Positions 35,064-43,599 of a stretch of DNA of 64,000 nucleotides are shown piece by piece. The notes under the pieces are model-generated. The model did no database searches, was not told the DNA's origin, and saw only the letters and a program-made list of their open reading frames with translations. Made by a program: the position numbers and the translations under genes. The stretch covers positions 141,306 to 205,305 of the forward strand of contig JAHCJI010000005.1 of the NCBI GenBank assembly GCA_026126305.1, written 5' to 3'. The stretch is from Phycisphaeraceae bacterium. GTDB taxonomy: Bacteria > Planctomycetota > Phycisphaerae > Phycisphaerales > UBA1924. The number at the start of each line of letters is the position of its first letter. The first letter of the stretch is position 1.

Positions 35064-35402
35064 TCAGGTTGATGCCTTGTTTCGTGGCTGGGGCCTGATG
35101 GCTGGCGGCGTGCCGTTGGTTGTTGCAGGAATGTCTCCTGCGATCCTGCCTGCGGGCTTGAGTGCGGCTCTCCTGCCCGGCCTGACGGCGGCGGTGAGTG
35201 CCGAGAACTCTGTTCCGTTGGCGTTTGCGGCCTTCTGGTTTTCGGCCTTGATTGCCTCGTAGACTTCCTTGCGGTGGACGGCCACTTGTGGTGGCGCGTT
35301 GATTCCGAGTCTGACCTTGTCTCCTCGGATATCGACGATGGTGATCTCCACGAGATCGCCGATCATGATTGTTTCGTCTCGTTGCCTGGACAGCACCAGC
35401 AT
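35064..35402 (-). CDS. csrA: Carbon storage/translational regulator CsrA
   Basis: 112 residues; the first ~60 are a canonical CsrA ([51 protein letters not shown]). It is an RNA-binding homodimer that represses target translation at GGA motifs. A ~45-residue Ala/Pro/Arg-rich tail extends beyond the normal end and has no known counterpart; it is basic and probably disordered. Position between fliW and the flagellins points to flagellin mRNA as the main target. Confidence 0.93.
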   Translation of the reverse strand: MLVLSRQRDETIMIGDLVEITIVDIRGDKVRLGINAPPQVAVHRKEVYEAIKAENQKAANANGTEFSALTAAVRPGRRAALKPAGRIAGDIPATTNGTPPAIRPQPRNKAST

Positions 35403-35468
35403 CCGTGCGCTCCGTGTGCCCCTTTTTTGGGCTGTTGGTGTGGGCTCGTTCCATGATCGCCACGGTTT

Positions 35469-35918
35469 TCAGGCTGTTGCCGCCTGGGGCTGTTCGACGC
35501 CGACCTGCATGATGGTGTGCCTGGTGGACCATCGCTTGTCGGCCAGGACGAGTTGCTGCCCGTTGAGGTTGATGGTGTTGATGAGCAGTGGTCCCTGGAG
35601 GTTGGCGGTCAGGACGTTGCCAACCTTGTTGACGATGACGAAGACCTGCGCGTCGTTGACGTTTTCGACGGCCAGTGCTTCGGCCTGCTCGGGGCGGATG
35701 GGGACCTCGTAGTCCTTGAAGAAGAGTGCTGGATCGGTGACAACGAATGCGAGTGCGGGCTCATCGACGGACTGCAACCAGAAGAAGCAGGCGTCCTCGC
35801 CCGGTTCGAGGAGGCAGTAGCGTCGATGGTCTGGGAATCCCAGGAGCCCTTGCGCGAAAGTCATGACCTTGTCGTCGGCGATCTCCACCACGCCGAATCG
35901 GGTCGTCTTGATCTGCAT
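35469..35918 (-). CDS. fliW: Flagellar assembly factor FliW
   Basis: 149 residues with the FliW landmarks MTFAQGLLGFPDHRRYCLLE, FFWLQSVDEPALAFVVTDP and LTANLQGPLLINTINLNGQQLVL. FliW binds either flagellin or CsrA: when flagellin is exported, freed FliW binds CsrA and relieves repression of flagellin translation. The adjacent csrA and flagellin genes make the same circuit likely here. Confidence 0.93.
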   Translation of the reverse strand: MQIKTTRFGVVEIADDKVMTFAQGLLGFPDHRRYCLLEPGEDACFFWLQSVDEPALAFVVTDPALFFKDYEVPIRPEQAEALAVENVNDAQVFVIVNKVGNVLTANLQGPLLINTINLNGQQLVLADKRWSTRHTIMQVGVEQPQAATA

Positions 35919-35994
35919 GCCGTGTTCCTCCGGCCGGGCATTTGCCCACGTTGCTTCGAGTTCCAGTTCCTCATGATCCGATGTCGTCCCGGGC

Positions 35995-38043
35995 TCAGCC
36001 CAGGAAGTCGAGTAACGATTGCTGTCTGCTGGTTGCTGTGATCTGGAGTGCGGCGGCCATCTGGAGCTGCAACTGGCTCAGTCGGACTGCTGCCGATGCG
36101 AAGTCGGTGTCCTGGAGCGTGCTTTTTGTTGCGGTGTCGAGCAGCACGATGTCCTCCCGCAGTTGGGCGGCCTGCTGCACGGTTCGTGCATCGCCGCCGA
36201 CGATGGCCCGGATCTGAGCGATCTGGGTGATCCTGGCCTCGACAGCCTCTCCCGCAAAGCCGATGCCAGTTTCGTCATCGTTCTGGAGTGCCTGCCTGAG
36301 ATCGAGGAGGTCGCTGAAGATATTGCGAACCCTTGCCTGTGCCACGTCCCTGCCTGAGAGAACGGCGTTGTCCGTGGAGTACACGGGCGTGTCGAGGCCC
36401 AGGTCTCGCAGGGCCGGGGAGGCGTTCAGTGGCTGGAGCGTCAAGGGCTGGGGCTGTCCCGCGGCCTGTCGGAAGGCCAGACCTCCCGGGCCGTCGCGAA
36501 CGACGCCGGCTTCGAATTCTGCTGGCACACTGATCCCGGCATCGCTGGCCGCCTGGTTGATGCGGGTGGCGATGGTCTCGATGGTCTGGAGGTCTTGCGG
36601 CCTGAGGTCGACATCGAAGGATCGGCCATCGCCCAGGGTGACTTGGAAGTCGGTGTTGCGTGCTGGGTCGATCTCGCCTGAGACGGGGTCGGTTTGGCCG
36701 GAGATGACGCGTACGCCTCGACCATCGTTGAGTGCTTCGATAGGTGTTTGTGCCGCAAAACTGCGTATTCCCAGCCTGCTGGCGGTGTCGAAGTTGCCCG
36801 GCAGTTCTTCGACGGAGAGGCCAAAGCCCTGTGCGACTGCGAGGGTGCTGACGAGATCGATGGTGCCTGTGTCCTGGTTGAGTTCGACCTGGACGCCCAG
36901 GCCGGTAGCCTCGACGGCGTTGCGGAGATCCTGGAGTGATTGGGCGTTGGAGAGGTCGACGACCCTGGTCTGCCCGCCATTTCGGATGCGGATGTTGCCC
37001 AATGGGAAGTCGTCAAGCTCGTTGATGGGGCTGAGCCAGGTGAGTCTTGGGTTGAGGTCTGCGCCGTCTGCGTTGCTGGCTGAGAAGTCGCCGGGGTCGA
37101 TGAGTCCCAGGTCGGCGGCGGCGACGCCTCGTGCGATGTCGGAGAATGCGAGTCCTGGGATGGGCCCGTCGTCGTCGGTGGCGAGGAGGTCGATGCGCAG
37201 GTTTCGCGCCTCGAAGCGCACGCCTTGCGGGCCCAGGTATTGGCGTTCGGTTCGGGTTTCGACGCGCTGGATGGCGGCCTGGATGGCGGCGGCGACGTCT
37301 CCGGCGGTGTCTGCGTTGGTCAGGTCGATGGTTTCTGATTCGTCTCCGATGCGGAGTTGGAAGATGCCGCGGTCGATGCCTTGTCCCCTTGCCCCGCGAA
37401 GATCGTCGATGGGGGTGTCGTTCGTGATGGGTGGTCTCAGTTCGGTGAAGCCCCGGACCCTTGCGGAGGTTCCGCCCAATGGGGTGTCTGGTCCGCGCGT
37501 CAGGGGGAGGTCGATGCCCGGGCCGAGGTCGATGCGCAGGCCGTTGCCCTTTGCGGTCGAGGCGTACCCGCCGAGGATGTTGAGGACGGGCTGGTTGCCT
37601 GGGAAGTCTCCGCCGAACATGTGGCCGACGTTGCTCTTTCGATTGGCGACCTCGAAGACCTTTTGGATGAGGCTGTCAACGGTTGTTGCTGCTGCGGCCC
37701 TGTCTTGGGGATTGAAGGTGGAGTTGACGTATTCGAGGGCGATGGATTTTGCTTCGAGTGCTGCGTTCTGGGTGTCTCCCAGTGCTCCGTCGAGCAGGTC
37801 GAGGGCGGTTCTTGCGGTGTCGAAGTTTCGGAGCCACTGGCTTGAGCGTTCGATGGACTGATCGATGGCGGTGATGGCGGCGGCTCGAGCGGGGTCGTCG
37901 CTGACGCGATTGATAGTTCGTCCTGTGGCCAGTTGCTGCTGGACGTGGAAGAGGTCGACGTTGCCCCGATTGATCTGGTTGAGTTGGAGATGTGCGAGGA
38001 AGAGGTTTGGCGCTCTGGAGAGCCCGGCTGGGATGACGCTCAT
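35995..38043 (-). CDS. flgL: Hook-filament junction protein FlgL, enlarged
   Basis: 682 residues, more than twice the usual ~300. The flagellin-like ends are present (NQINRGNVDLFHVQQQLATGRTINRVSDDPARAAAITAIDQ and DTATKSTLQDTDFASAAVRLSQLQLQMAAALQ). Between about 150 and 560 lie repeated beta-rich segments such as RDLGL..., IDLTNADTAGDVAAAI and VDLSNAQSLQDLRNAV, which look like two or three copies of the flagellin_IN-type motif. It joins the hook cap FlgK to the filament. Larger than its partner FlgK here, which reverses the usual size order. Confidence 0.9.
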   Translation of the reverse strand: MSVIPAGLSRAPNLFLAHLQLNQINRGNVDLFHVQQQLATGRTINRVSDDPARAAAITAIDQSIERSSQWLRNFDTARTALDLLDGALGDTQNAALEAKSIALEYVNSTFNPQDRAAAATTVDSLIQKVFEVANRKSNVGHMFGGDFPGNQPVLNILGGYASTAKGNGLRIDLGPGIDLPLTRGPDTPLGGTSARVRGFTELRPPITNDTPIDDLRGARGQGIDRGIFQLRIGDESETIDLTNADTAGDVAAAIQAAIQRVETRTERQYLGPQGVRFEARNLRIDLLATDDDGPIPGLAFSDIARGVAAADLGLIDPGDFSASNADGADLNPRLTWLSPINELDDFPLGNIRIRNGGQTRVVDLSNAQSLQDLRNAVEATGLGVQVELNQDTGTIDLVSTLAVAQGFGLSVEELPGNFDTASRLGIRSFAAQTPIEALNDGRGVRVISGQTDPVSGEIDPARNTDFQVTLGDGRSFDVDLRPQDLQTIETIATRINQAASDAGISVPAEFEAGVVRDGPGGLAFRQAAGQPQPLTLQPLNASPALRDLGLDTPVYSTDNAVLSGRDVAQARVRNIFSDLLDLRQALQNDDETGIGFAGEAVEARITQIAQIRAIVGGDARTVQQAAQLREDIVLLDTATKSTLQDTDFASAAVRLSQLQLQMAAALQITATSRQQSLLDFLG

Positions 38044-38064
38044 GGTTCGTCTCCGGGATTGGCG

Positions 38065-39804
38065 TTAGCGGAAGATGCCCAGCAGTTCCTGTTGCAGCTG
38101 GTCGACGATGGCGATGAAACGTGCGGCCCCTTGGAAGGATTGCTGGAAAGTGATGAGGTTGATGGCTTCCTCGTCGAGGCTGACGCCGCTGAGCGCGGCT
38201 CGCTGGGCCTCGATGGACTCGCGGACCACGGCGGCGGCCTGGGCGCCGTTGAGTGCGGCGGCGGTCTGGGCTCCGACATTGCCGGCGATGGTGGTCCAGA
38301 AGCCGTTGATGCCTTGGTTGCCCAGAGCTTCGAAGGTGGTGTCCTGGAGCTTGGCCATGTCGAGGGCGGCGGCGTTCTCGGTGAATCGGCCGTCGGCACC
38401 AATGCGGCCGGTGCCGAGGCGGCTTGGCTCACTGGCGATGTCCTGTCGAACGGCGATGTCGCGTGCGTTGGTGCCGGTGAAGAAGGCGTTCATGCCGACG
38501 GCCGCGAGCAGGCCGCTGGAATCTTCGCTGAAGGAGAAAGTGGCACCGTTTTCTCCGCGGACCCGGAGGCGGCCTTCGGGCGTGAAGTCTGCGATGATGC
38601 CATCGACGGCGTTGAGTGCCCGCCGGATGTCTTCGAGGGAGGCGTCGTCGATGGAGGTAGCGTCTCCGGTGTCGCCCAGGCCGTCGAGGTCGACACGGAT
38701 GCGTGTTGCCTGGACGCCTCCGGCGGGGCTCTGGACGTGGACGAGGAAGGAGCCGTTGCGGATGTCGAAGGGCAGTGCCGCCGTCGTAGGGTTGGCAGGG
38801 CCGTTGATTGGTAAGAGTCGGTCGTCGGGCGGTATTCGGAGTTGGCTGACGGCTTCGGTGAGGCCCTTGGGCCCGCTGCTGGTGGCGTGGATGCGGTTGG
38901 TCTGGAAGATGAGTTCTGCGGCGAGTTGGTCGAGCCTGTTGATGGTGTCGCCAACGGCGTTGTCTCGCGCGTCGAGGAGGGCACCGACCTGTCCTGAACG
39001 GATGGGCAGGATGGATCCGTCGGCCTTGGCTCGGAGGGTCATCTGGACTTGTCCGTCGACGGCCTGGCGTCTCAGTTCGATGCCTCGGCTTTCTCCGGCG
39101 AGGACGAGGGGTGTGCTGCCGACGTAGATGTCGACGTTGCCCGATTCGCGTTCGACGGTGCCGATATCGATGAGCGAAGCCAGTTCGTCGAGGACCCGGT
39201 CTCGTTGGTCTCGCAGGGATGCGGTGTCTCCGCCCGCGACCTGGGCCCGCGCGACGTTTCGATTGATGTCGGCGACCTGGGAGAGGAGTTTGTCGACGTG
39301 GGGGATGAGTTGTTCGAGGCGTTGCTCGGTCTGGATCTTCTGTTGGGTGAGGTCTGCCCTGAGCCGCTGGATGTTGGTGACGAGTGTCTGGGCCTGCTGG
39401 ACAACGACGCCGTCGGAGGCGACGAGCGTGGAACGGTCGGACCAGGCACCAAAGAACTGGGTGAGTTGGCTGGTCAGGGCGGTCTCACCGAGTTCGCCGA
39501 TGGCGGCTTCGAGGGCGCTGAGCGATTCGAGGGTCTGTGTTGCCTGTGTTTCGCGGGCGACCTGGCCTCGCAGTCGGGCGAGGACGGCCTCATCGATGAC
39601 GCGTGTGAGGCTCTTGGGCCCGACGCCCTGGCCCGGCTGGAAGCGCTGGGAAGGGTCTGCGGACTCGAGCGGGCTGAGCAGGAGCGAACGGCGTGCATAG
39701 CCCGGCGTGGCCACATTGGCCATGTTGTTGCCGGTGACCTGGATGCCCAACTGGCTCGCGGTGAGCGCGGATTGTCCGATGCGCAGCGCGCTGGTCAGTC
39801 CCAT
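38065..39804 (-). CDS. flgK: Flagellar hook-associated protein FlgK
   Basis: 579 residues. The rod/hook N-domain SALRIGQSALTASQLGIQVTGNNMANVATPGYARRSLLL, a long helical region with ARETQATQTLESLSALEAAIGE, and the C-terminal SLDEEAINLITFQQSFQGAARFIAIVDQLQQELLGIFR are typical. It is the first hook-filament junction protein, exported by the flagellar secretion system. Separated from flgL by 21 nt. Confidence 0.92.
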   Translation of the reverse strand: MGLTSALRIGQSALTASQLGIQVTGNNMANVATPGYARRSLLLSPLESADPSQRFQPGQGVGPKSLTRVIDEAVLARLRGQVARETQATQTLESLSALEAAIGELGETALTSQLTQFFGAWSDRSTLVASDGVVVQQAQTLVTNIQRLRADLTQQKIQTEQRLEQLIPHVDKLLSQVADINRNVARAQVAGGDTASLRDQRDRVLDELASLIDIGTVERESGNVDIYVGSTPLVLAGESRGIELRRQAVDGQVQMTLRAKADGSILPIRSGQVGALLDARDNAVGDTINRLDQLAAELIFQTNRIHATSSGPKGLTEAVSQLRIPPDDRLLPINGPANPTTAALPFDIRNGSFLVHVQSPAGGVQATRIRVDLDGLGDTGDATSIDDASLEDIRRALNAVDGIIADFTPEGRLRVRGENGATFSFSEDSSGLLAAVGMNAFFTGTNARDIAVRQDIASEPSRLGTGRIGADGRFTENAAALDMAKLQDTTFEALGNQGINGFWTTIAGNVGAQTAAALNGAQAAAVVRESIEAQRAALSGVSLDEEAINLITFQQSFQGAARFIAIVDQLQQELLGIFR

Positions 39805-39828
39805 GGGGTGCTCCTGGTGTGTTGGCGC

Positions 39829-40341
39829 TTATGAGACAATGTCGACTCCCCTGGGGATGCGTGCCGGCGCGATAGCGCCGGTCGCGGCGTAGACACCCGC
39901 CTTGTTGAGGTGTGCGAGCACCTGCCGTGCCAGGCCGTCGAGGTGGGCGACGATGGACGTGGCCGCGGCGTGGACAACGCCCTGCTGCCGCTGGCAATCG
40001 ATGATGGCATGGCGTGCCCGAGTGGCGGCGTCAAGCAGTGCCTGGCCCAGAGTTGGCTCGATCGTTCCCAGGGCGCGTGCGAGGTCCTGGATGTCCGTGG
40101 AAGCGTGCAGGCCGAGGGATTGCGTCAGGTCCTTGGCGGCTTGGCGGCGTTTGTCTTCGGCGTCGGCGAGGGTGTGTCCGACGAGTTTCTGCTTCTGGAC
40201 GATGGCGTGGATGTCTTCGTGGCGCATGGCCGCGATGGCGCTGCGTTGGTGGCTTGCGAGGTTCGCCAGTTCTCCATTGGTTGCGGCGATGGCGTCGATG
40301 GCCTGGATCAGTTGCCGCGCGTGGGTGGTGGCGTTGTTCAT
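39829..40341 (-). CDS. flgN: FlgN-like flagellar export chaperone
   Basis: 170 residues, all helical, with ARQLIQAIDAIAATNGELANLASHQRSAIAAMRHEDIHAIVQKQKLV near the N-terminus. FlgN family proteins are chaperones for FlgK and FlgL, and this gene lies immediately before flgK. Sequence similarity is weak, as usual in the family, so position carries much of the call. Start overlaps the rod-binding gene's stop as ATGA. Confidence 0.75.
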   Translation of the reverse strand: MNNATTHARQLIQAIDAIAATNGELANLASHQRSAIAAMRHEDIHAIVQKQKLVGHTLADAEDKRRQAAKDLTQSLGLHASTDIQDLARALGTIEPTLGQALLDAATRARHAIIDCQRQQGVVHAAATSIVAHLDGLARQVLAHLNKAGVYAATGAIAPARIPRGVDIVS

Positions 40342-40685
40342 GCCCGTGCTTCCGTGGTCGAGTGTCTGTTGGCTCTGGAGAGGTCTGCTTCGAGCCGATC
40401 GACGAGGGGGAATCTCGAGGCGCGGGTGAGTTGCCTTGCCATGATCTGGTCGAGGATGTCCCCGAACTGGCGTTCGCCCGGTCCTGGCGCGAATGGTGTT
40501 GCGGCGTCGTTGGATTCTCGGAGTTGCTTGAGCAGGGGCTCGACGAATGCGATGGTGGTGAAGTCTTCGGCGGCTCTTCTCGCGGAGGCTTCGGCTCCCG
40601 GATCATCGCGCGAGATGACCGAAGCGAAGTCCTGCTGCCGCTGGATGAGGACGCTGCTGGCTGGTGCCTGGACGCGCACGATCAT
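40338..40685 (-). CDS. FlgJ N-terminal-domain rod-binding protein
   Basis: 115 residues. ARRAAEDFTTIAFVEPLLKQLRES then FGDILDQIMARQLTRASRFPLVDRLEADL matches the FlgJ N-domain (rod cap), without the muramidase half, as in many non-enterobacterial flagella. It would cap and scaffold the rod during assembly. ATGA overlaps at both ends with flgI and flgN. Confidence 0.75.
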   Translation of the reverse strand: MIVRVQAPASSVLIQRQQDFASVISRDDPGAEASARRAAEDFTTIAFVEPLLKQLRESNDAATPFAPGPGERQFGDILDQIMARQLTRASRFPLVDRLEADLSRANRHSTTEARA

Positions 40686-41818
40686 TGCTCCTCGATGAAT
40701 TCCGCGTGGAGGGAACCCGTGCGGTGCATCATGGCCAGGAGATCGATCTGGTCTCGGACGGGTACGTCCAGCGCCCGGAGGGCGGCGAGGAGATCGGTGA
40801 GCCTGGCGCGGTCTCCCGGTGCGGCGGTGGATGCGAGTTGGGCCCAGCGTTCGCTTGTTGTGATGGGGTTTTCGGGCGTGGGCGGAAGTTGCGGCTGTGT
40901 GACGGTGAATTGGAGTCGCTCGTGCGAGACGCCCACGGGGCTGATATCCACGTCCGCGGTGGCGACGATGGCCCCGGTGCGTCGGTTGACGATGACGCGT
41001 GCGGGCAGGTTCAGCAGTGCCGGATCTCGCACACGCCTGGAGAGGACGAACTTGATGAACGCGACCATCGCTGGTCGATCGGCCTCGGGTACGGTGACGC
41101 GGACGATGCGATCGTCGATGGCTTTGGCGATGGGCGGGAGGGATGGCTCGTCGGTGTTGTAGTAGGACTCGTTGAGGGTGGATGCGATGAGGTCGGTCGC
41201 GGCGTGGCCCGCGTACTGGGGCTTGACCTTGAGCTCGAAGGTGATGCCAAGGTCGTAGGTGATGATGTCCTCGATGAGTTCGACGCCCTTTGGCACGCGA
41301 CCGACCGTTGGGAATGTGGGGTTGTCGATGGCGATCATGCCCTCTGCGAAGGCAACGACGGGGTCTCCGGGGAGGTGGCCTCGCAGGGGCGTGATGAGCA
41401 GGCGGCCGCCGGCCAGGCTCGATGCGTTGACGGCCGTGGTGACGGTGATGTCGAAGCGATCACCGACGCGGCCGCCGGTGTTGGGGATCTCTGCACTGAT
41501 CCAGACGAGTGCGGCGCTCTTGGATTTTTCGAGTTCATCGGCGGTCTGGATGGGTATGCCCTGGCTGCGCAGGGCCTCGACGATGGGGCGCGTGACGGCG
41601 CTTTGGCCGGCGGTGTCTCCGGTGCCCGGCAGGCCCGTGACCAGGCCGACCCCAACGAGGCGCGCGGTGGTGGCGTTGGCGAAGTCGACCATCTCGCGGA
41701 CGTCGAGTTCGGCGCGTCGCTCGAAGAGTTGCAAGCCCGTGGCGTTTTGTGCAACGGCGGTGGCGGCCATGGGAAGGCTCAGTGCCAGGTACAGGATGGT
41801 TCGATGGAGCAGGGTCAT
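40682..41818 (-). CDS. flgI: Flagellar P-ring protein FlgI
   Basis: 378 residues with a signal peptide (MTLLHRTILYLALSLPMAATAVAQ). LVGVGLVTGLPGTGD, RVGDRFDITVTT, LLITPLRG and PARVIVNRRTGAIVATADVDISPVGVSH are diagnostic. It forms the periplasmic bushing in peptidoglycan, which implies a conventional wall-spanning flagellum in this planctomycete. Confidence 0.95.
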   Translation of the reverse strand: MTLLHRTILYLALSLPMAATAVAQNATGLQLFERRAELDVREMVDFANATTARLVGVGLVTGLPGTGDTAGQSAVTRPIVEALRSQGIPIQTADELEKSKSAALVWISAEIPNTGGRVGDRFDITVTTAVNASSLAGGRLLITPLRGHLPGDPVVAFAEGMIAIDNPTFPTVGRVPKGVELIEDIITYDLGITFELKVKPQYAGHAATDLIASTLNESYYNTDEPSLPPIAKAIDDRIVRVTVPEADRPAMVAFIKFVLSRRVRDPALLNLPARVIVNRRTGAIVATADVDISPVGVSHERLQFTVTQPQLPPTPENPITTSERWAQLASTAAPGDRARLTDLLAALRALDVPVRDQIDLLAMMHRTGSLHAEFIEEQ

Positions 41819-41836
41819 GCGAAGTTTTTGCCTTGT

Positions 41837-42514
41837 TCAGAAGGGCAGGATCCATTCCATGAATCGTGTGAGCGGGCCCTTGGAGGCCGACTGGCGGATG
41901 TTGCCCTCGTGCCTGACTTCGAGCCGCAGGTCGGCGAGTTGGTTGCTCTGGATGGTGTTCTGTTGGGTGACATCTTCGGTGCGGCAGAGCCCGCTGAGGA
42001 TGAATGTCTTGGACTCGTCATCGGTGGCGGTGTAGCGTCTTGCTTCGAGGACGATGACGCCGTTGGGCTTGACGTCGATGACGGTGGCGGTGATGCGGTC
42101 GGTGATGCGATCCTTGCGCTCATATTCGCCATCGCCCGCGAAGTTGCGCTGTGCGGCGTAGCGGAGGAGTTCGAGGTTGCTGATGTTGGCGTTGCCTCTC
42201 AGTCGCAGGTCGAGCAGGTCGTCGATGCTCAGGACCGCGCCTAGGCGGGCGGACGCGTCGGTGCTTTTTGTGGTTTCCAGCGATTGCTCGCTCTTCATCG
42301 TCGAGCTTTCGTTGACGATGATGGTGACCAGGTCGTGGCGTTGCAAGGTGCGTGGCTCGGGCGGTCGCACGGCAAAGAGGGACAGGCCGTAGAGTGGCTC
42401 TGCCGGGTCCGCGGCGGTGGGCGCGGGGTTTGGCCTTCGGCTGAGCTGTGCATCGGCGGCGGTGGAGAGGACGACAAGGGCCGCACAGGTGGCGATGATG
42501 GGCTTGGAAGTCAT
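41837..42514 (-). CDS. flgH: Flagellar L-ring protein FlgH lacking a lipobox
   Basis: 225 residues from the ATG at 42514. HDLVTIIVNESSTMKSEQSLETTKS, LLRYAAQRNFAGDGEYERKDRITDRITATVIDVKPNG and the end GPLTRFMEWILPF identify FlgH, the outer-membrane ring. FlgH is normally a lipoprotein; here the signal peptide ends ...LVVLSTAADAQ and its only Cys (residue 10) is too early and not in a lipobox. The long frame upstream is a shadow of flgA. Overlaps flgA as ATGA. Confidence 0.9.
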   Translation of the reverse strand: MTSKPIIATCAALVVLSTAADAQLSRRPNPAPTAADPAEPLYGLSLFAVRPPEPRTLQRHDLVTIIVNESSTMKSEQSLETTKSTDASARLGAVLSIDDLLDLRLRGNANISNLELLRYAAQRNFAGDGEYERKDRITDRITATVIDVKPNGVIVLEARRYTATDDESKTFILSGLCRTEDVTQQNTIQSNQLADLRLEVRHEGNIRQSASKGPLTRFMEWILPF

Positions 42515-43587
42515 GGGCTGGTGCTCCTTGCGATGGCGACGGCGGCCCCGGCGTTTTCGACGCGAGCGTCGAAACGGAGGCGGTCGGATCGGCTTGGTGC
42601 GATGGACTCGAAGGGGATGGTCTCGCCGGGTCTGCCGTCGGCCAGTGCTCGTGCGAGCAGCGTGGCGGTCACGGTGGGTGTGATGATTCGAACCTGGACG
42701 CGGTCGCCTCGCTTCACCACGGGGCTGGTGTGGACATCGGCGGCGGAGATGACGGCTCCGGCTCGCAAGGGCATCGCCACTTCTCTGCCGATCACGCTGG
42801 TTGGGTCGGCGGGCGTGGCGGTCGCGTCGAGCCATTGCCGCTCGAAACGGACGTCTTCGCTGGTGAGTACGCGACGGCGGGTTACGTCGCGCGTGAGGAC
42901 GGCGACGTCGCGGCGGATTCGAATCTCTGCCCGGGCTTCGCCTTCGACGGCGACGGCCGCCTGGGCGTCGTAGAGCGTGATACGCAGCGCCATGCGGTTG
43001 GAGCGGCCCGCGTCGGTGATGTGTGGCAACAGCCCCGCGGTGGGATGGTCGAGCAGGCCTTCGGCGGCCGAGACCCAGCGGACTTCGACATCCTGCGGTG
43101 AGACCTTGAAGGCTCGGGCGATCCAGGCTTCGGCGAGTTGACGCACGGTGCCTGGGATGGTGGGCGTCTGCGTTGTGCTGGGCTGTTGCTCGGCCGCTGG
43201 CGTGGTGGTCGCTGCTGGCGCGAGGATGCGGATGTAGCAGGGCCCGCCCCGGAGTTGGACGGCGCCCCAGTTGGTTGCACGATCGGCGTTGGCGTCTGCG
43301 AGTTGGCGCAGGTCTTGCGCATCCAGTCGCATCCAGCCCGCGGGATCAGCGCGGAGGGACTTGAGGTCGATGGGCACGTGTGCCAGGCGATTGGCCTCTT
43401 GGCCTGAGAGGATGGCGACGTCGGCCAGGGTTGGCGTGGCGTCGTGTTCGAGTACGACGGTAGTGCGCAGGGTGATGGTTGGCGGCTCGACCGCGATGCT
43501 GAAGGCAGCGGATGCGATGGCGAAGAGGATGGCAAGGGCGATGCGCACGTGGGGCCTCCGCGTGGAGAGCCTCAATCGGCGTGCCAA
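42511..43587 (-). CDS. flgA: FlgA, P-ring assembly chaperone
   Basis: 358 residues with a signal peptide (IALAILFAIASAAFSIAVE). The C-terminal SAF/beta-clip domain VAVLTRDVTRRRVLTSEDVRFERQWLD...VIGREVAMPLRAGAVISAADVHTSPVVKRGDRVQVRIITPTVTAT is clear. It assists FlgI assembly. The N-terminal half is longer than in enteric FlgA and has a Thr/Pro-rich linker (about 125-145). Confidence 0.9.
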   Translation of the reverse strand: MARRLRLSTRRPHVRIALAILFAIASAAFSIAVEPPTITLRTTVVLEHDATPTLADVAILSGQEANRLAHVPIDLKSLRADPAGWMRLDAQDLRQLADANADRATNWGAVQLRGGPCYIRILAPAATTTPAAEQQPSTTQTPTIPGTVRQLAEAWIARAFKVSPQDVEVRWVSAAEGLLDHPTAGLLPHITDAGRSNRMALRITLYDAQAAVAVEGEARAEIRIRRDVAVLTRDVTRRRVLTSEDVRFERQWLDATATPADPTSVIGREVAMPLRAGAVISAADVHTSPVVKRGDRVQVRIITPTVTATLLARALADGRPGETIPFESIAPSRSDRLRFDARVENAGAAVAIARSTSP

Positions 43588-43599
43588 CCGGCGGGAGTG

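Noticed and set aside
36227..42244. Several 180-540-codon + strand frames opposite the flagellar genes
   Set aside because: All are shadows of well-identified flagellar genes; products are Ser/Arg-rich without motifs.
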